Positions 22,757 through 29,790 of a stretch of DNA of 29,793 bases are shown here, piece after piece (position 1 is the stretch's first letter; each line of letters opens with the position of its first letter). The position numbers and the translations under genes were made by a program. Origin of the DNA: JABFSM01 sp052389555 (lineage in GTDB: Bacteria; Gemmatimonadota; Gemmatimonadetes; Gemmatimonadales; GWC2-71-9); the NCBI GenBank assembly GCA_052389555.1, contig JBQTHV010000146.1, positions 1-29,793 of the forward strand, given 5' to 3'. Below the pieces are notes generated by a model that saw nothing but the letters and a program-made list of their open reading frames with translations, searched no databases and was not told where the DNA came from.

Positions 22757-24129
22757 CGGCGGCGCATCCGCCCAGTCTTGGTGACCCTGCTGTCCCGCCG
22801 TCCTGCCGTCCTGCCGCCTCTCTTCGCGCGCAGCTTGAGCTGCACCGGTGACCCGGTAAACGACCAGGCACTCCGGAATCCGTGCACCAAATACCGCAGG
22901 TACGACTCGGGGACGGCTTCGGGCCGGTTCGCCACGATCGCGAAAGCCGGCGGCGCGGTCCCGATCTGGGAACCGTAGAGGAGCTTCACCTCTTCGCCCG
23001 CCTTCTGGGGCGGCTGCCGTCGTTGGACCAGCTCCTCGAGCACCCGGTTGACCTCGGCCGTGCTGACCCGACGGTGCCGAGCCTCGGCCACCTCCAGCGC
23101 GAGGTCGAGCACCTTGCGGACCCGCTGCCCGGTGAGGGCCGATACGTAGGCAAAGGGGACATACTGCAGAAACGGCGCCTTGTCTTTCAGCTGCTCCTCC
23201 CCGCGCCGTGCCGTGTTAGGATCCTTTTCAGGGATCAGGTCCCACTTGGTGACCGCGATTACCAGGCCTGGGCCTTTCTCCCAGGCCTCGGTGGCGATGC
23301 GAAGGTCCTGATTGTGGAGCCCGCGCTCGGCGTCTACGACCAGGATGCAGACATCGGCCCGGTCAATCGCGCGCTCGGTGCGGAGTGTCGAGTAGAACTC
23401 CACGTCGTCCTGCACCCGGGCCCGGCGCCGAAGCCCGGCGGTATCGATGAAGCGCAGCAGCTTACCTTGATAGCGCATCGTCGAATCCACCGCGTCCCGC
23501 GTGGTGCCGGCCTCGGGGTGGACCACATAGCGGTCTGCGCCCAGCAGCTTGTTCGCCAGGGACGACTTCCCTGCGTTGGGCCGTCCAATAATGGCCAGAT
23601 TCACCGCCTGGTCCGCACCGCTGGGCTCCGGCTCGGGAAGCCGCGCGACGACGGCATCGAGGAGATCGCCGCTCCGGGTCCCGACCGCGGCCGACACGGG
23701 TGCCGGCTCTCCAAAGCCGAGCCGATGGAATTCGTGCAGGGCAAGCTGATCGGCCACCGACTCCACCTTGTTCACGACCAGGATGACCGGACGCCGGACC
23801 CGGCGAAGCCGCTCGGCGATCGCCTCGTCCAGCGGGTGGACACCCTCCTTGGTGTCCACCACAAACAAGATCAGGTCGGCTTCTGCGAGCGCGGTCTCCA
23901 CCTGGCGGCGGATCGCCCGATCCATCGGTTCGTCCGATTCAGGAACCAGCCCGCCGGTATCCACGACCCAGAAGGCGTGGCCGGCCCATTCCGCCTCGCC
24001 AAAGTGGCGGTCCCGGGTGGTCCCCGCTCGCTCCGACACGATCGCAGGCCGCCCGCCGAGGATCCGGTTGAAGAGCGTCGACTTGCCCACGTTGGGGCGG
24101 CCGATGATCGCGACGGTCGGCTTGTTCAC
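22753..24129 (-). CDS. der: Ribosome-assembly GTPase Der (EngA)
   Basis: This double-GTPase acts in 50S assembly. The first G domain begins at GRPNVGKST and the second at GRPNAGKSS; both have DTGG or DTAG switch motifs, and NKVE/TKWD base-recognition motifs. A KH-like domain follows from about residue 350. I choose GTG 24129, which overlaps the upstream stop as GTGA and gives 458 residues; ATG 24144 would add five residues. The C-terminal tail (GGRTAGRRDS region) is encoded by an octamer array and is basic, as Der tails often are. Confidence 0.96.
   Translation of the reverse strand: MNKPTVAIIGRPNVGKSTLFNRILGGRPAIVSERAGTTRDRHFGEAEWAGHAFWVVDTGGLVPESDEPMDRAIRRQVETALAEADLILFVVDTKEGVHPLDEAIAERLRRVRRPVILVVNKVESVADQLALHEFHRLGFGEPAPVSAAVGTRSGDLLDAVVARLPEPEPSGADQAVNLAIIGRPNAGKSSLANKLLGADRYVVHPEAGTTRDAVDSTMRYQGKLLRFIDTAGLRRRARVQDDVEFYSTLRTERAIDRADVCILVVDAERGLHNQDLRIATEAWEKGPGLVIAVTKWDLIPEKDPNTARRGEEQLKDKAPFLQYVPFAYVSALTGQRVRKVLDLALEVAEARHRRVSTAEVNRVLEELVQRRQPPQKAGEEVKLLYGSQIGTAPPAFAIVANRPEAVPESYLRYLVHGFRSAWSFTGSPVQLKLRAKRGGRTAGRRDSRVTKTGRMRRR
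22790..22821 (-). repeat. CCGTCCTG octamer array encoding the Der tail
   Basis: Plus-strand octamers CTGTCCCG, CCGTCCTG, CCGTCCTG and a degenerate CCGCCTCT lie in the last part of der and encode Arg/Gly residues after the KH-like domain. Confidence 0.8.
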
Positions 24130-25403
24130 GCAGCCGCTGGCCATTCGAGGGCGTCGCTGAAGGTCTTGCTGAATCGGATCGGGAATATGAGGGCCAGCGC
24201 GAGCTCGCTCGCGCTCATCCCGTCGATGAACCGCCCATCATCGTTCACCGCTTCTCCCGGCAGGAGAGCGAAATCGAGTTCCCGCCCCTGGCTCAGGGTC
24301 GCGGCGATCGATTTCCCGGGTAACAGGCCGGCCGTGGTGACCCGAGGGCCGAACAGGCCATTCTCCACCACGATCAACTCGAAGTGGGCACCGGATGCCC
24401 TCGCGAGGGGTTCGATCACCTGCGGCATGAGCGGCCCCATCGAAGAACCGGTGACGATTCCGATCCGCTGTCCCTCCCATTGGGTGAACCGGGCGGCATT
24501 CCGGCGGATCCGGCGCTGCAGGTAGCGAACCGCACCGACGCCGTTCTCGACCTGCTCGAATTCCTCATAACACGCTTCGGCGGGAAGCTCGAGGTCAGCC
24601 CGGAGATAGAGCTCGTCGGCCCCGTATGCCCAATGGCGCCCGCGCTCGTCGAGGGCGCGCCGCTGCCACGATTCCACCTGCCGCACCGCCGCCCGGCATT
24701 CCTCGCTACTCGGTTCTCGCACGAGATGATGCTTGCTGAACTCGGTCAGCCCGACCGGAACCACCGAGACATTCAGGACCGGATCGCCCAGCCGGTAGAG
24801 ATCGGCGAGGCTCAGCTCCAGCACCTCCCTGTCGTTGAGGCCAGGCTGGAGAACGATCTGGGTATGGAATCGAATGCCGTACGCCGCGAACTCGGAGAGC
24901 TGGGCCAGGATAGGCGGAGCAGTCGGATGGCGCAGCAGGCGCCGCCGCACGGCAGGATCGGTGGCGTGGACCGAGACGTAAAGCGGCGACAGACGATACT
25001 CGATGATCCGCTCCACGTCGCGCCGTTTCAGATTCGTGAGCGTCGCGAAGTGACCGAACCGAAAGGAGAGCCGGTAATCATCGTCCCGGATGTAGAGGGC
25101 CTCACGGAGTCCTTCCGGTAGGCCATCAACGAAGCAGAAATCGCAGCGGTTCGCACAGCGCCGAACCCGCGGCGGCTCGACCGTGATGCCAAGTGGTTCG
25201 GAGAACGGTCGCTCGATGTCGAACTCGATCTCTTCGCCGCCAGGTTGGCGGACCGCGAGCCGGAACTCTTCCTCCGCCGTCAGGAATTCCCAATCGAGGA
25301 AGTCCTCGATCGGGCGATCGTTGACGGTAAGGAGGCCGGTGCCGGGGACGATTCCCAGTTCGGCACCGATTGAGCCTGGCTCGACCCCAGTAACTTTGAG
25401 CAT
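24126..25403 (-). CDS. PDZ / radical-SAM / DUF512 iron-sulfur protein
   Basis: The protein is 425 residues. An N-terminal PDZ-like domain (about 1-60) is followed by a radical-SAM-type CxxxCxxC cluster (Cys83, Cys87, Cys90 in RCANRCDFCFVDGLP) and a long C-terminal DUF512 region with GSSMGPLMP and FFGPRVTTAG-like VENGLFGPRVTTAG. This matches the DUF512 family of putative FeS proteins widespread in anaerobes and cyanobacteria, whose reaction is unknown. It overlaps der by four bases (GTGA). It is the first gene of the minus-strand operon; start ATG 25403. No promoter was identified with confidence in the 83-base gap upstream. Confidence 0.88.
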   Translation of the reverse strand: MLKVTGVEPGSIGAELGIVPGTGLLTVNDRPIEDFLDWEFLTAEEEFRLAVRQPGGEEIEFDIERPFSEPLGITVEPPRVRRCANRCDFCFVDGLPEGLREALYIRDDDYRLSFRFGHFATLTNLKRRDVERIIEYRLSPLYVSVHATDPAVRRRLLRHPTAPPILAQLSEFAAYGIRFHTQIVLQPGLNDREVLELSLADLYRLGDPVLNVSVVPVGLTEFSKHHLVREPSSEECRAAVRQVESWQRRALDERGRHWAYGADELYLRADLELPAEACYEEFEQVENGVGAVRYLQRRIRRNAARFTQWEGQRIGIVTGSSMGPLMPQVIEPLARASGAHFELIVVENGLFGPRVTTAGLLPGKSIAATLSQGRELDFALLPGEAVNDDGRFIDGMSASELALALIFPIRFSKTFSDALEWPAAA

Positions 25404-25486
25404 AGCGACTGGGAAAGATGCTGCTATCCTGGCTTATTTTCAAGACTTAGGAGGTCCAAGGTAACGTCTTTTCGCAGGCCTGCCGA
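25404..25486 (-). promoter_or_regulatory. Possible leader or promoter between malQ and the DUF512 operon
   Basis: Eighty-three bases separate malQ from the DUF512 gene on the same strand. The minus strand has AT-rich TTGAAAATAAG and a weak -35-like TTGGAC, but no good -10 at 16-18 bases. GGACCTCCTAAGTC is partly palindromic. A promoter here is likely by position only. Confidence 0.3.
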
Positions 25487-26953
25487 TTACCGCTGAAAGA
25501 GTTCGACGAGTTCACGCAGGCGGGCAACGATCTGGGGCGTGATCTGATCCCAGGAGAATCGAAACGCCCAGTTCCCGGATCCCCGGCCGGGAAGGTTCAT
25601 CCGGGCTTCGCTGCCCAGCCCGAGCACGTCCTGCAAGGGGACGATGGCGGTGTCGGCCACCGAAGCAAGCGCGGCGCGGATCAGGTTCCAGTTCATCTCG
25701 CGACCATCGGTAGCCAGATACCGGAGGGCAAAGTCCTTTTCGCGCGCCACTTGTTCGGGGCTACGGGTGGAATCCCCGGCTCCGGTCGATTCCCACCAGC
25801 CCATCGTGGCGTCGTTGTCGTGGGTCCCGGTGTACGCCACCAGGTGATGCGAGTAGGAGTGCGGTTGGAAGGTCCTCGCTTGCGGATCGGTGCCGAACGC
25901 AAACTGCAGGATACTCATGCCCGGATACCCGAATTGTTCGCGGAGCGCCTCGACTTCCGGCGTAATGACGCCGAGATTCTCGGCGACGATCGGGAGTGGT
26001 CCCAATGCCGAGGTGATCGCCTCGAACAACTCCGCCCCGGGCCCAGGGGTCCAGCGGCCGTTTACCGCAGTGGGTTCGCCAGCCGGGATTTCCCAGAAGG
26101 CCTCGAAGCCGCGAAAGTGGTCGATCCGGACCAGATCAAACAAGGAGAATGCGCTCCGCATTCGGCGAATCCACCACCCGTATCCGTCCCCGCGCATCGC
26201 CTCCCAGTCGTAGATCGGGTTGCCCCAGAGTTGCCCCGTTGCGCTGAAATAGTCAGGCGGCACGCCGGCCTGGGAGCGCGGGCGGCCCAGCTCGTCGAGC
26301 TGGAAGAACCGGCGATTGGCCCAGACATCTGCCGAGTCGTGGGCAACGTAGATGGGCACATCGCCGAAGAGCCGGATCCCCCGCTCTTGCGCGGCCCGCC
26401 GGAGCGAGCGAAACTGCGCGAAGAAGAGGGCCTGCTCGCGGCGATAGTGTTCGATCGAGTCGGCCAACCGGACTCGCCAGTCTTCGAGCAATTCCGGGTC
26501 ACCCAGCGCGGCACTCCGTTCCCACTCGGTCCACGCCACTCCGCCGTGAGCGTCCTTGAGCGCCATGAAGAGCGCATAGTCTTCGAGCCACCAGCTCTCT
26601 TCCCGAACGAAAACGTGGTAGTCTCCATCGGGTGCGAATGCGGAGGTTGCCTGCCGGAGGAGCGTTTGCTTGTAGGGAATGACACGGGGATAGTCCACCG
26701 TGCTGATGGGAAACTGTTCTGATCCCTGGGACAGGTGAATCAGGAGGGGGTTGCCGCCGAAGGCCGAGAAGCATTGATAAGGAGAATTACCATATCCCGT
26801 GGGACCAAGGGGAAGAACTTGCCAGATCTTGATGCCCGTCTCGGCCAGGAAGTCCAGGAAGCGATGGGCCTCGGGTCCCAGATCGCCGATCCCGTTGGGA
26901 CCGGGAAGCGAAGTGGGGTGGAGGAGGATACCAGCCGCCCGGGGGAAGCGCAT
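25487..26953 (-). CDS. malQ: 4-alpha-glucanotransferase (GH77)
   Basis: It transfers maltooligosyl units between alpha-1,4-glucans, in the cytosol. The 488-residue protein has the amylomaltase motifs: GILLHPTSLPGPNGIGDLG at the start, WQVLPLGPTGYGNSPYQ, the nucleophile region LVRIDHFRGFEAFWE, the acid/base region VAENLG and YTGTHDNDATMGWW. No signal peptide. It is divergent from the secreted amylase gene, only 12 bases apart, and would process maltodextrins imported after extracellular starch cleavage. Confidence 0.96.
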   Translation of the reverse strand: MRFPRAAGILLHPTSLPGPNGIGDLGPEAHRFLDFLAETGIKIWQVLPLGPTGYGNSPYQCFSAFGGNPLLIHLSQGSEQFPISTVDYPRVIPYKQTLLRQATSAFAPDGDYHVFVREESWWLEDYALFMALKDAHGGVAWTEWERSAALGDPELLEDWRVRLADSIEHYRREQALFFAQFRSLRRAAQERGIRLFGDVPIYVAHDSADVWANRRFFQLDELGRPRSQAGVPPDYFSATGQLWGNPIYDWEAMRGDGYGWWIRRMRSAFSLFDLVRIDHFRGFEAFWEIPAGEPTAVNGRWTPGPGAELFEAITSALGPLPIVAENLGVITPEVEALREQFGYPGMSILQFAFGTDPQARTFQPHSYSHHLVAYTGTHDNDATMGWWESTGAGDSTRSPEQVAREKDFALRYLATDGREMNWNLIRAALASVADTAIVPLQDVLGLGSEARMNLPGRGSGNWAFRFSWDQITPQIVARLRELVELFQR

Positions 26954-26965
26954 CGTTGGTGGGCC

Positions 26966-28594
26966 GTGAATATACCTCGGTCACTGGGGCTGGCGTGCCT
27001 GGCGCTGAGCGCGTCCGAGGCTCTCGTGGCCCAGCCCGCGCCGCAGTGGACCCAGGGGGCTACCTGCTACGAGGTGTTCGTTCGCTCCTTCCGGGACAGC
27101 GACGGCGACGGCATTGGGGACCTTTCCGGCCTTATCGGCTCGCTCGATTACCTCAACGACGGCAACCCTCGGACGACGCGGGACCTGGGCGTGCGCTGCT
27201 TGTGGCTCATGCCGGTCATGGCGTCGCCCAGTTATCACGGCTACGACGTCACGGACTACTACCAGGTTAACCCGCAATACGGCACCAATGCCGATTTCCG
27301 GCGGCTCGTGGCCGAGGCCCACCGGCGGGGCATCAGGGTTCTGGTGGATCTCGTGGTAAACCACGTTTCGAGCGAGCACCCCGCCTTCCGCGCCGCGTTG
27401 ACCGACCCGACTTCACCGTTCCGCTCCTGGTTTCGATTCGCTCCGGCGAAGGGGCCGCGGAACCGTTGGGGTGGCGACAACTGGCACCAGTCGTCCGTGC
27501 GGGACGAGTACTACTACGGCTTCTTCAGCTCCAGGATGCCGGATCTCAACTACGAGGAGCCCCAGGTTCTCGCCGAGATGGAGCGGGTGATCACCTTCTG
27601 GCTCATCGAAATGGGGGTGGACGGGTTCCGGCTCGACGCCGTGAAGTTCCTGGTGGAAGAGGGAGCTCGCGCGGATGACACGCCGGGAACCCACCGCGTG
27701 TTAGCACGGCTCGCGGAGCATACCCGCCGGGTGAAGCGTGACGCGGTTACCATCGGCGAAGTGTGGGACAGTATTGGCGCCGTGCTTCCCTATTATCCCG
27801 ATCAGCTCGACGGCTACTTCGCGTTCGAGGTCGCCGATAGCCTCATTGCGGCGGTGGGGCGCGGTTCCGCCGGGGCGGTGTTGGCACCCGTGCTTCGACT
27901 TCAAGACGCCCTGCCCCCTTGGCGCTGGTCCCCGTTCCTCCGTAATCATGACCAGCCGCGCACCCGAACCGAATTGGCGGGCAATTGGCAGAAGGCTCGA
28001 CTGGCGGCGGTCCTGCTGCTTACCCTGCCCGGCTTGCCCTTCGTGTATTACGGCGAAGAGGTCGGGATGACGGGGACCAAACCAGACGAGCGGATTCGCA
28101 CCCCGATGGCGTGGACTCGGGCGGGTCCGCATGGGGGATTCACCCGAGGCACCCCCTGGCAGCCACTGGCCGGCGACTCGCTTGAGGCCAATGTCGAGAC
28201 CCAGGACGGCGATTCGCGATCCCTTCTATCGCTCTATCGGCGCCTGGTTCACCTGCGCGCGAGCATGAGAGGGCTGGCGAGTGGCCGGTTGCTCCCGCTC
28301 ACGGCGAGTCACCCAGAGGTCGTGTCATTCATCCGGAAAGAGGGAGCCAGCGTGGTGATGGTCGTCGTAAACCTGAGCAACGAGCCGCTTGCCCGGGTCA
28401 TGCTTGACTCGGGAGTCCAGGCCCTTCCCCAAGGCAGATTCCGGCCGCGCGACATGCTCTCTGGAGTTCGCGTCGCGTCCATCACGGTTGGAATCGACGG
28501 GCGACTGCGCGGCTATTCCCCCCTTCCGGTCCTGGCTCCTGAGACGGCCTGGATCTTCGAACTTGAACGATTCATGCGAGTCTCGCCCGACTAG
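26966..28594 (+). CDS. Secreted alpha-amylase-family glycoside hydrolase (GH13)
   Basis: The start GTG 26966 gives a signal peptide, MNIPRSLGLACLALSASEAL with cleavage after about LVA, and 542 residues. The GH13 barrel is complete: VDLVVNHVS, the nucleophile Asp in GFRLDAVKFL, the acid/base Glu in TIGEVWD and the third Asp in RNHDQPR; the C-terminal beta-domain ends at WIFELER. It cleaves alpha-glucans in the periplasm or outside. The TAG stop (28592-28594) uses the TA target of an IS630-type insertion, but the stop is preserved. It lies divergent from malQ. Confidence 0.92.
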   Translation: MNIPRSLGLACLALSASEALVAQPAPQWTQGATCYEVFVRSFRDSDGDGIGDLSGLIGSLDYLNDGNPRTTRDLGVRCLWLMPVMASPSYHGYDVTDYYQVNPQYGTNADFRRLVAEAHRRGIRVLVDLVVNHVSSEHPAFRAALTDPTSPFRSWFRFAPAKGPRNRWGGDNWHQSSVRDEYYYGFFSSRMPDLNYEEPQVLAEMERVITFWLIEMGVDGFRLDAVKFLVEEGARADDTPGTHRVLARLAEHTRRVKRDAVTIGEVWDSIGAVLPYYPDQLDGYFAFEVADSLIAAVGRGSAGAVLAPVLRLQDALPPWRWSPFLRNHDQPRTRTELAGNWQKARLAAVLLLTLPGLPFVYYGEEVGMTGTKPDERIRTPMAWTRAGPHGGFTRGTPWQPLAGDSLEANVETQDGDSRSLLSLYRRLVHLRASMRGLASGRLLPLTASHPEVVSFIRKEGASVVMVVVNLSNEPLARVMLDSGVQALPQGRFRPRDMLSGVRVASITVGIDGRLRGYSPLPVLAPETAWIFELERFMRVSPD

Positions 28595-29268
28595 GTCTTT
28601 GACCGGGTGGAGAGTTTCGCTTGATACCTGAACTTACGCCGAGCATCCTTCCGGGTGAACCGCCACTGGATTCTCGTCCGGGCACGATTGGCTCGGGTAT
28701 TCCAGGCCCTGGTGTCGCGCTGGAGGTCGCCCAAGCTCGCGATGCGGCGGGTGCCGAGACAGCCGCGGCAGATCAGACTAAGCTCGATCTCCGCCTGGTT
28801 GAGCCAGCTGCCGTGCTTCGGGGTGAAATGGACCCGCAAGCGGCGCCAGAGCCGTTTCCCGAGCGCCGGCCCAAACTGCTCCGTGAGCGACTTCTCACAG
28901 TGGATGTTGAGATTATCCATGACCAGATGAATGGCCCGCGCCCGCGGGTACGCCGCGATCAGCCGGCGGACCACGCGGGCAAACCGAGCGGCCGACCGGT
29001 CGGGCGTGGCGGCGGTGAAGTGGCGGCCCGCCTTCGGTTCCACCACCGCGAACAGGTTCGCCGTCCCGCAGCGCCGGTATTCGTTATCCCGTTTGGCGAG
29101 ATGCCCCGGGCGGGCGGGACGGGGGGCCCGCACGTCGGCGTGCCGCGCCACGGGCTTTTCGTCCAGGCACAGGACCGGCGCTTGAGGGTCATACGGGCGC
29201 TCGTAGAGCGCCAACACATCTTCCATCTTGGCGATGTACTCGGCGTCAAGCTCCGCCACGCACCACAT
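28591..29268 (-). CDS. IS630-family transposase, catalytic part (ORF B)
   Basis: The frame encodes the DDE catalytic domain. The triad is visible: Asp in LCLDEKP, Asp in LVMDNLNIH and Glu in NQAEIELSL, with HGSWLNQAE typical of IS630. It begins with MWCVAELDAEYIAKMEDVL, which continues the ORF A sequence if one A is lost from the A7 run at 29268-29274. The TAG stop at 28593-28591 is completed by the target TA and the flanking host base, so the frame runs out of the element exactly at its edge. Confidence 0.9.
   Translation of the reverse strand: MWCVAELDAEYIAKMEDVLALYERPYDPQAPVLCLDEKPVARHADVRAPRPARPGHLAKRDNEYRRCGTANLFAVVEPKAGRHFTAATPDRSAARFARVVRRLIAAYPRARAIHLVMDNLNIHCEKSLTEQFGPALGKRLWRRLRVHFTPKHGSWLNQAEIELSLICRGCLGTRRIASLGDLQRDTRAWNTRANRARTRIQWRFTRKDARRKFRYQAKLSTRSKT
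28594..28627 (+). repeat. Left terminal inverted repeat of the IS630-type element
   Basis: Starts GGTCTTTGACCG. It matches the reverse complement of the right end at 19 of the first 25 positions and about 24 of 34. Confidence 0.8.
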
Positions 29269-29719
29269 TTTTTTCCCGCCACGGCTTCAGGTCGTGGGAT
29301 TGCAAGAGCACCCGAATCGTCTCTCGCCCCACCTTGGGGACCAGGCGGCGCTTTATCGCCTCCTGCGCGATCAAGCGCACCGTCCAGCGCGCCGCCCCCG
29401 TCGGCGGTGTACTACAGGCCATGGCCACAATGCGCTGCTTCTCGGCGGGGGCCAGCACCTGGGCCGCACCGGGCCGAGGCCGTTCGTACAACGCGCTCTC
29501 CAGCCCGCCCCGCCGATAGCGATGGGCGATCTTCCGAATGGCCTGGGGCGTCAGCGCGACCAGCCGAGCGACCTGGGGCGCGCTGGTGCCGCGGCCGAGC
29601 TGCCGCAAGGCCATGGCGCGCAGCACCACCCGGACCTGCTGCACGCCGCCCTGCAACAGCCGCTCTAACTCCTTCGCGTCCTGCGACTTCAGTCGGAACG
29701 GCAAGGGAGGTCGGGGCAT
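29246..29719 (-). CDS. IS630-family transposase, DNA-binding part (ORF A)
   Basis: It gives 157 residues from ATG 29719. It contains a helix-turn-helix (APQVARLVALTPQAIRKIAHRYRRGG) and a second winged segment (GAARWTVRLIAQEAIKRRL) ending in LLQSHDLKPWREK. ORF A alone is the N-terminal DNA-binding part of IS630 transposase. It ends 23 bases into ORF B and is joined by slippage at the A7 run. Confidence 0.88.
   Translation of the reverse strand: MPRPPLPFRLKSQDAKELERLLQGGVQQVRVVLRAMALRQLGRGTSAPQVARLVALTPQAIRKIAHRYRRGGLESALYERPRPGAAQVLAPAEKQRIVAMACSTPPTGAARWTVRLIAQEAIKRRLVPKVGRETIRVLLQSHDLKPWREKNVVRGGA
29268..29274 (-). other. A7 slippage site joining the transposase frames
   Basis: Seven A residues on the coding strand at the end of the ORF A/ORF B overlap. 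Loss of one A (by transcriptional slippage) gives a continuous protein, WREKMWCVAELDAEY; so does a +1 ribosomal frameshift. Confidence 0.7.
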
Positions 29720-29756
29720 GGTCGAAGTATAGGCCCGGTCCCGGCCCGACCGCAAC

Positions 29757-29790
29757 GCATCTTGGGAATCTCTTCATGCGGTCACGGACC
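29757..29790 (-). repeat. Right terminal inverted repeat of the IS630-type element
   Basis: On the minus strand it starts GGTCCGTGACCG, pairing with the left end. It is followed by TA and then G, the last bases of the window, consistent with a CTAG target. Confidence 0.8.

Larger units (their letters stand above)
28594..29790 (-). mobile_element. Complete IS630-family insertion sequence
   Basis: A 1197-base element with imperfect terminal inverted repeats and two overlapping transposase frames. The ends are flanked by TA on both sides (28592-28593 and 29791-29792), the target duplication of IS630/Tc1 elements. The original target was CTAG, as recorded for IS630. All DDE residues are present and the frames join by a one-base slip at an A7 run, so it could be active. 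The right end lies one base from the window end. Confidence 0.9.

Noticed and set aside
26966..28594. Amylase truncated by the IS insertion
   Set aside because: The CTAG target and the first G of the element rebuild the TAG stop, and the C-terminal domain reaches its usual end, so the protein is probably unchanged.
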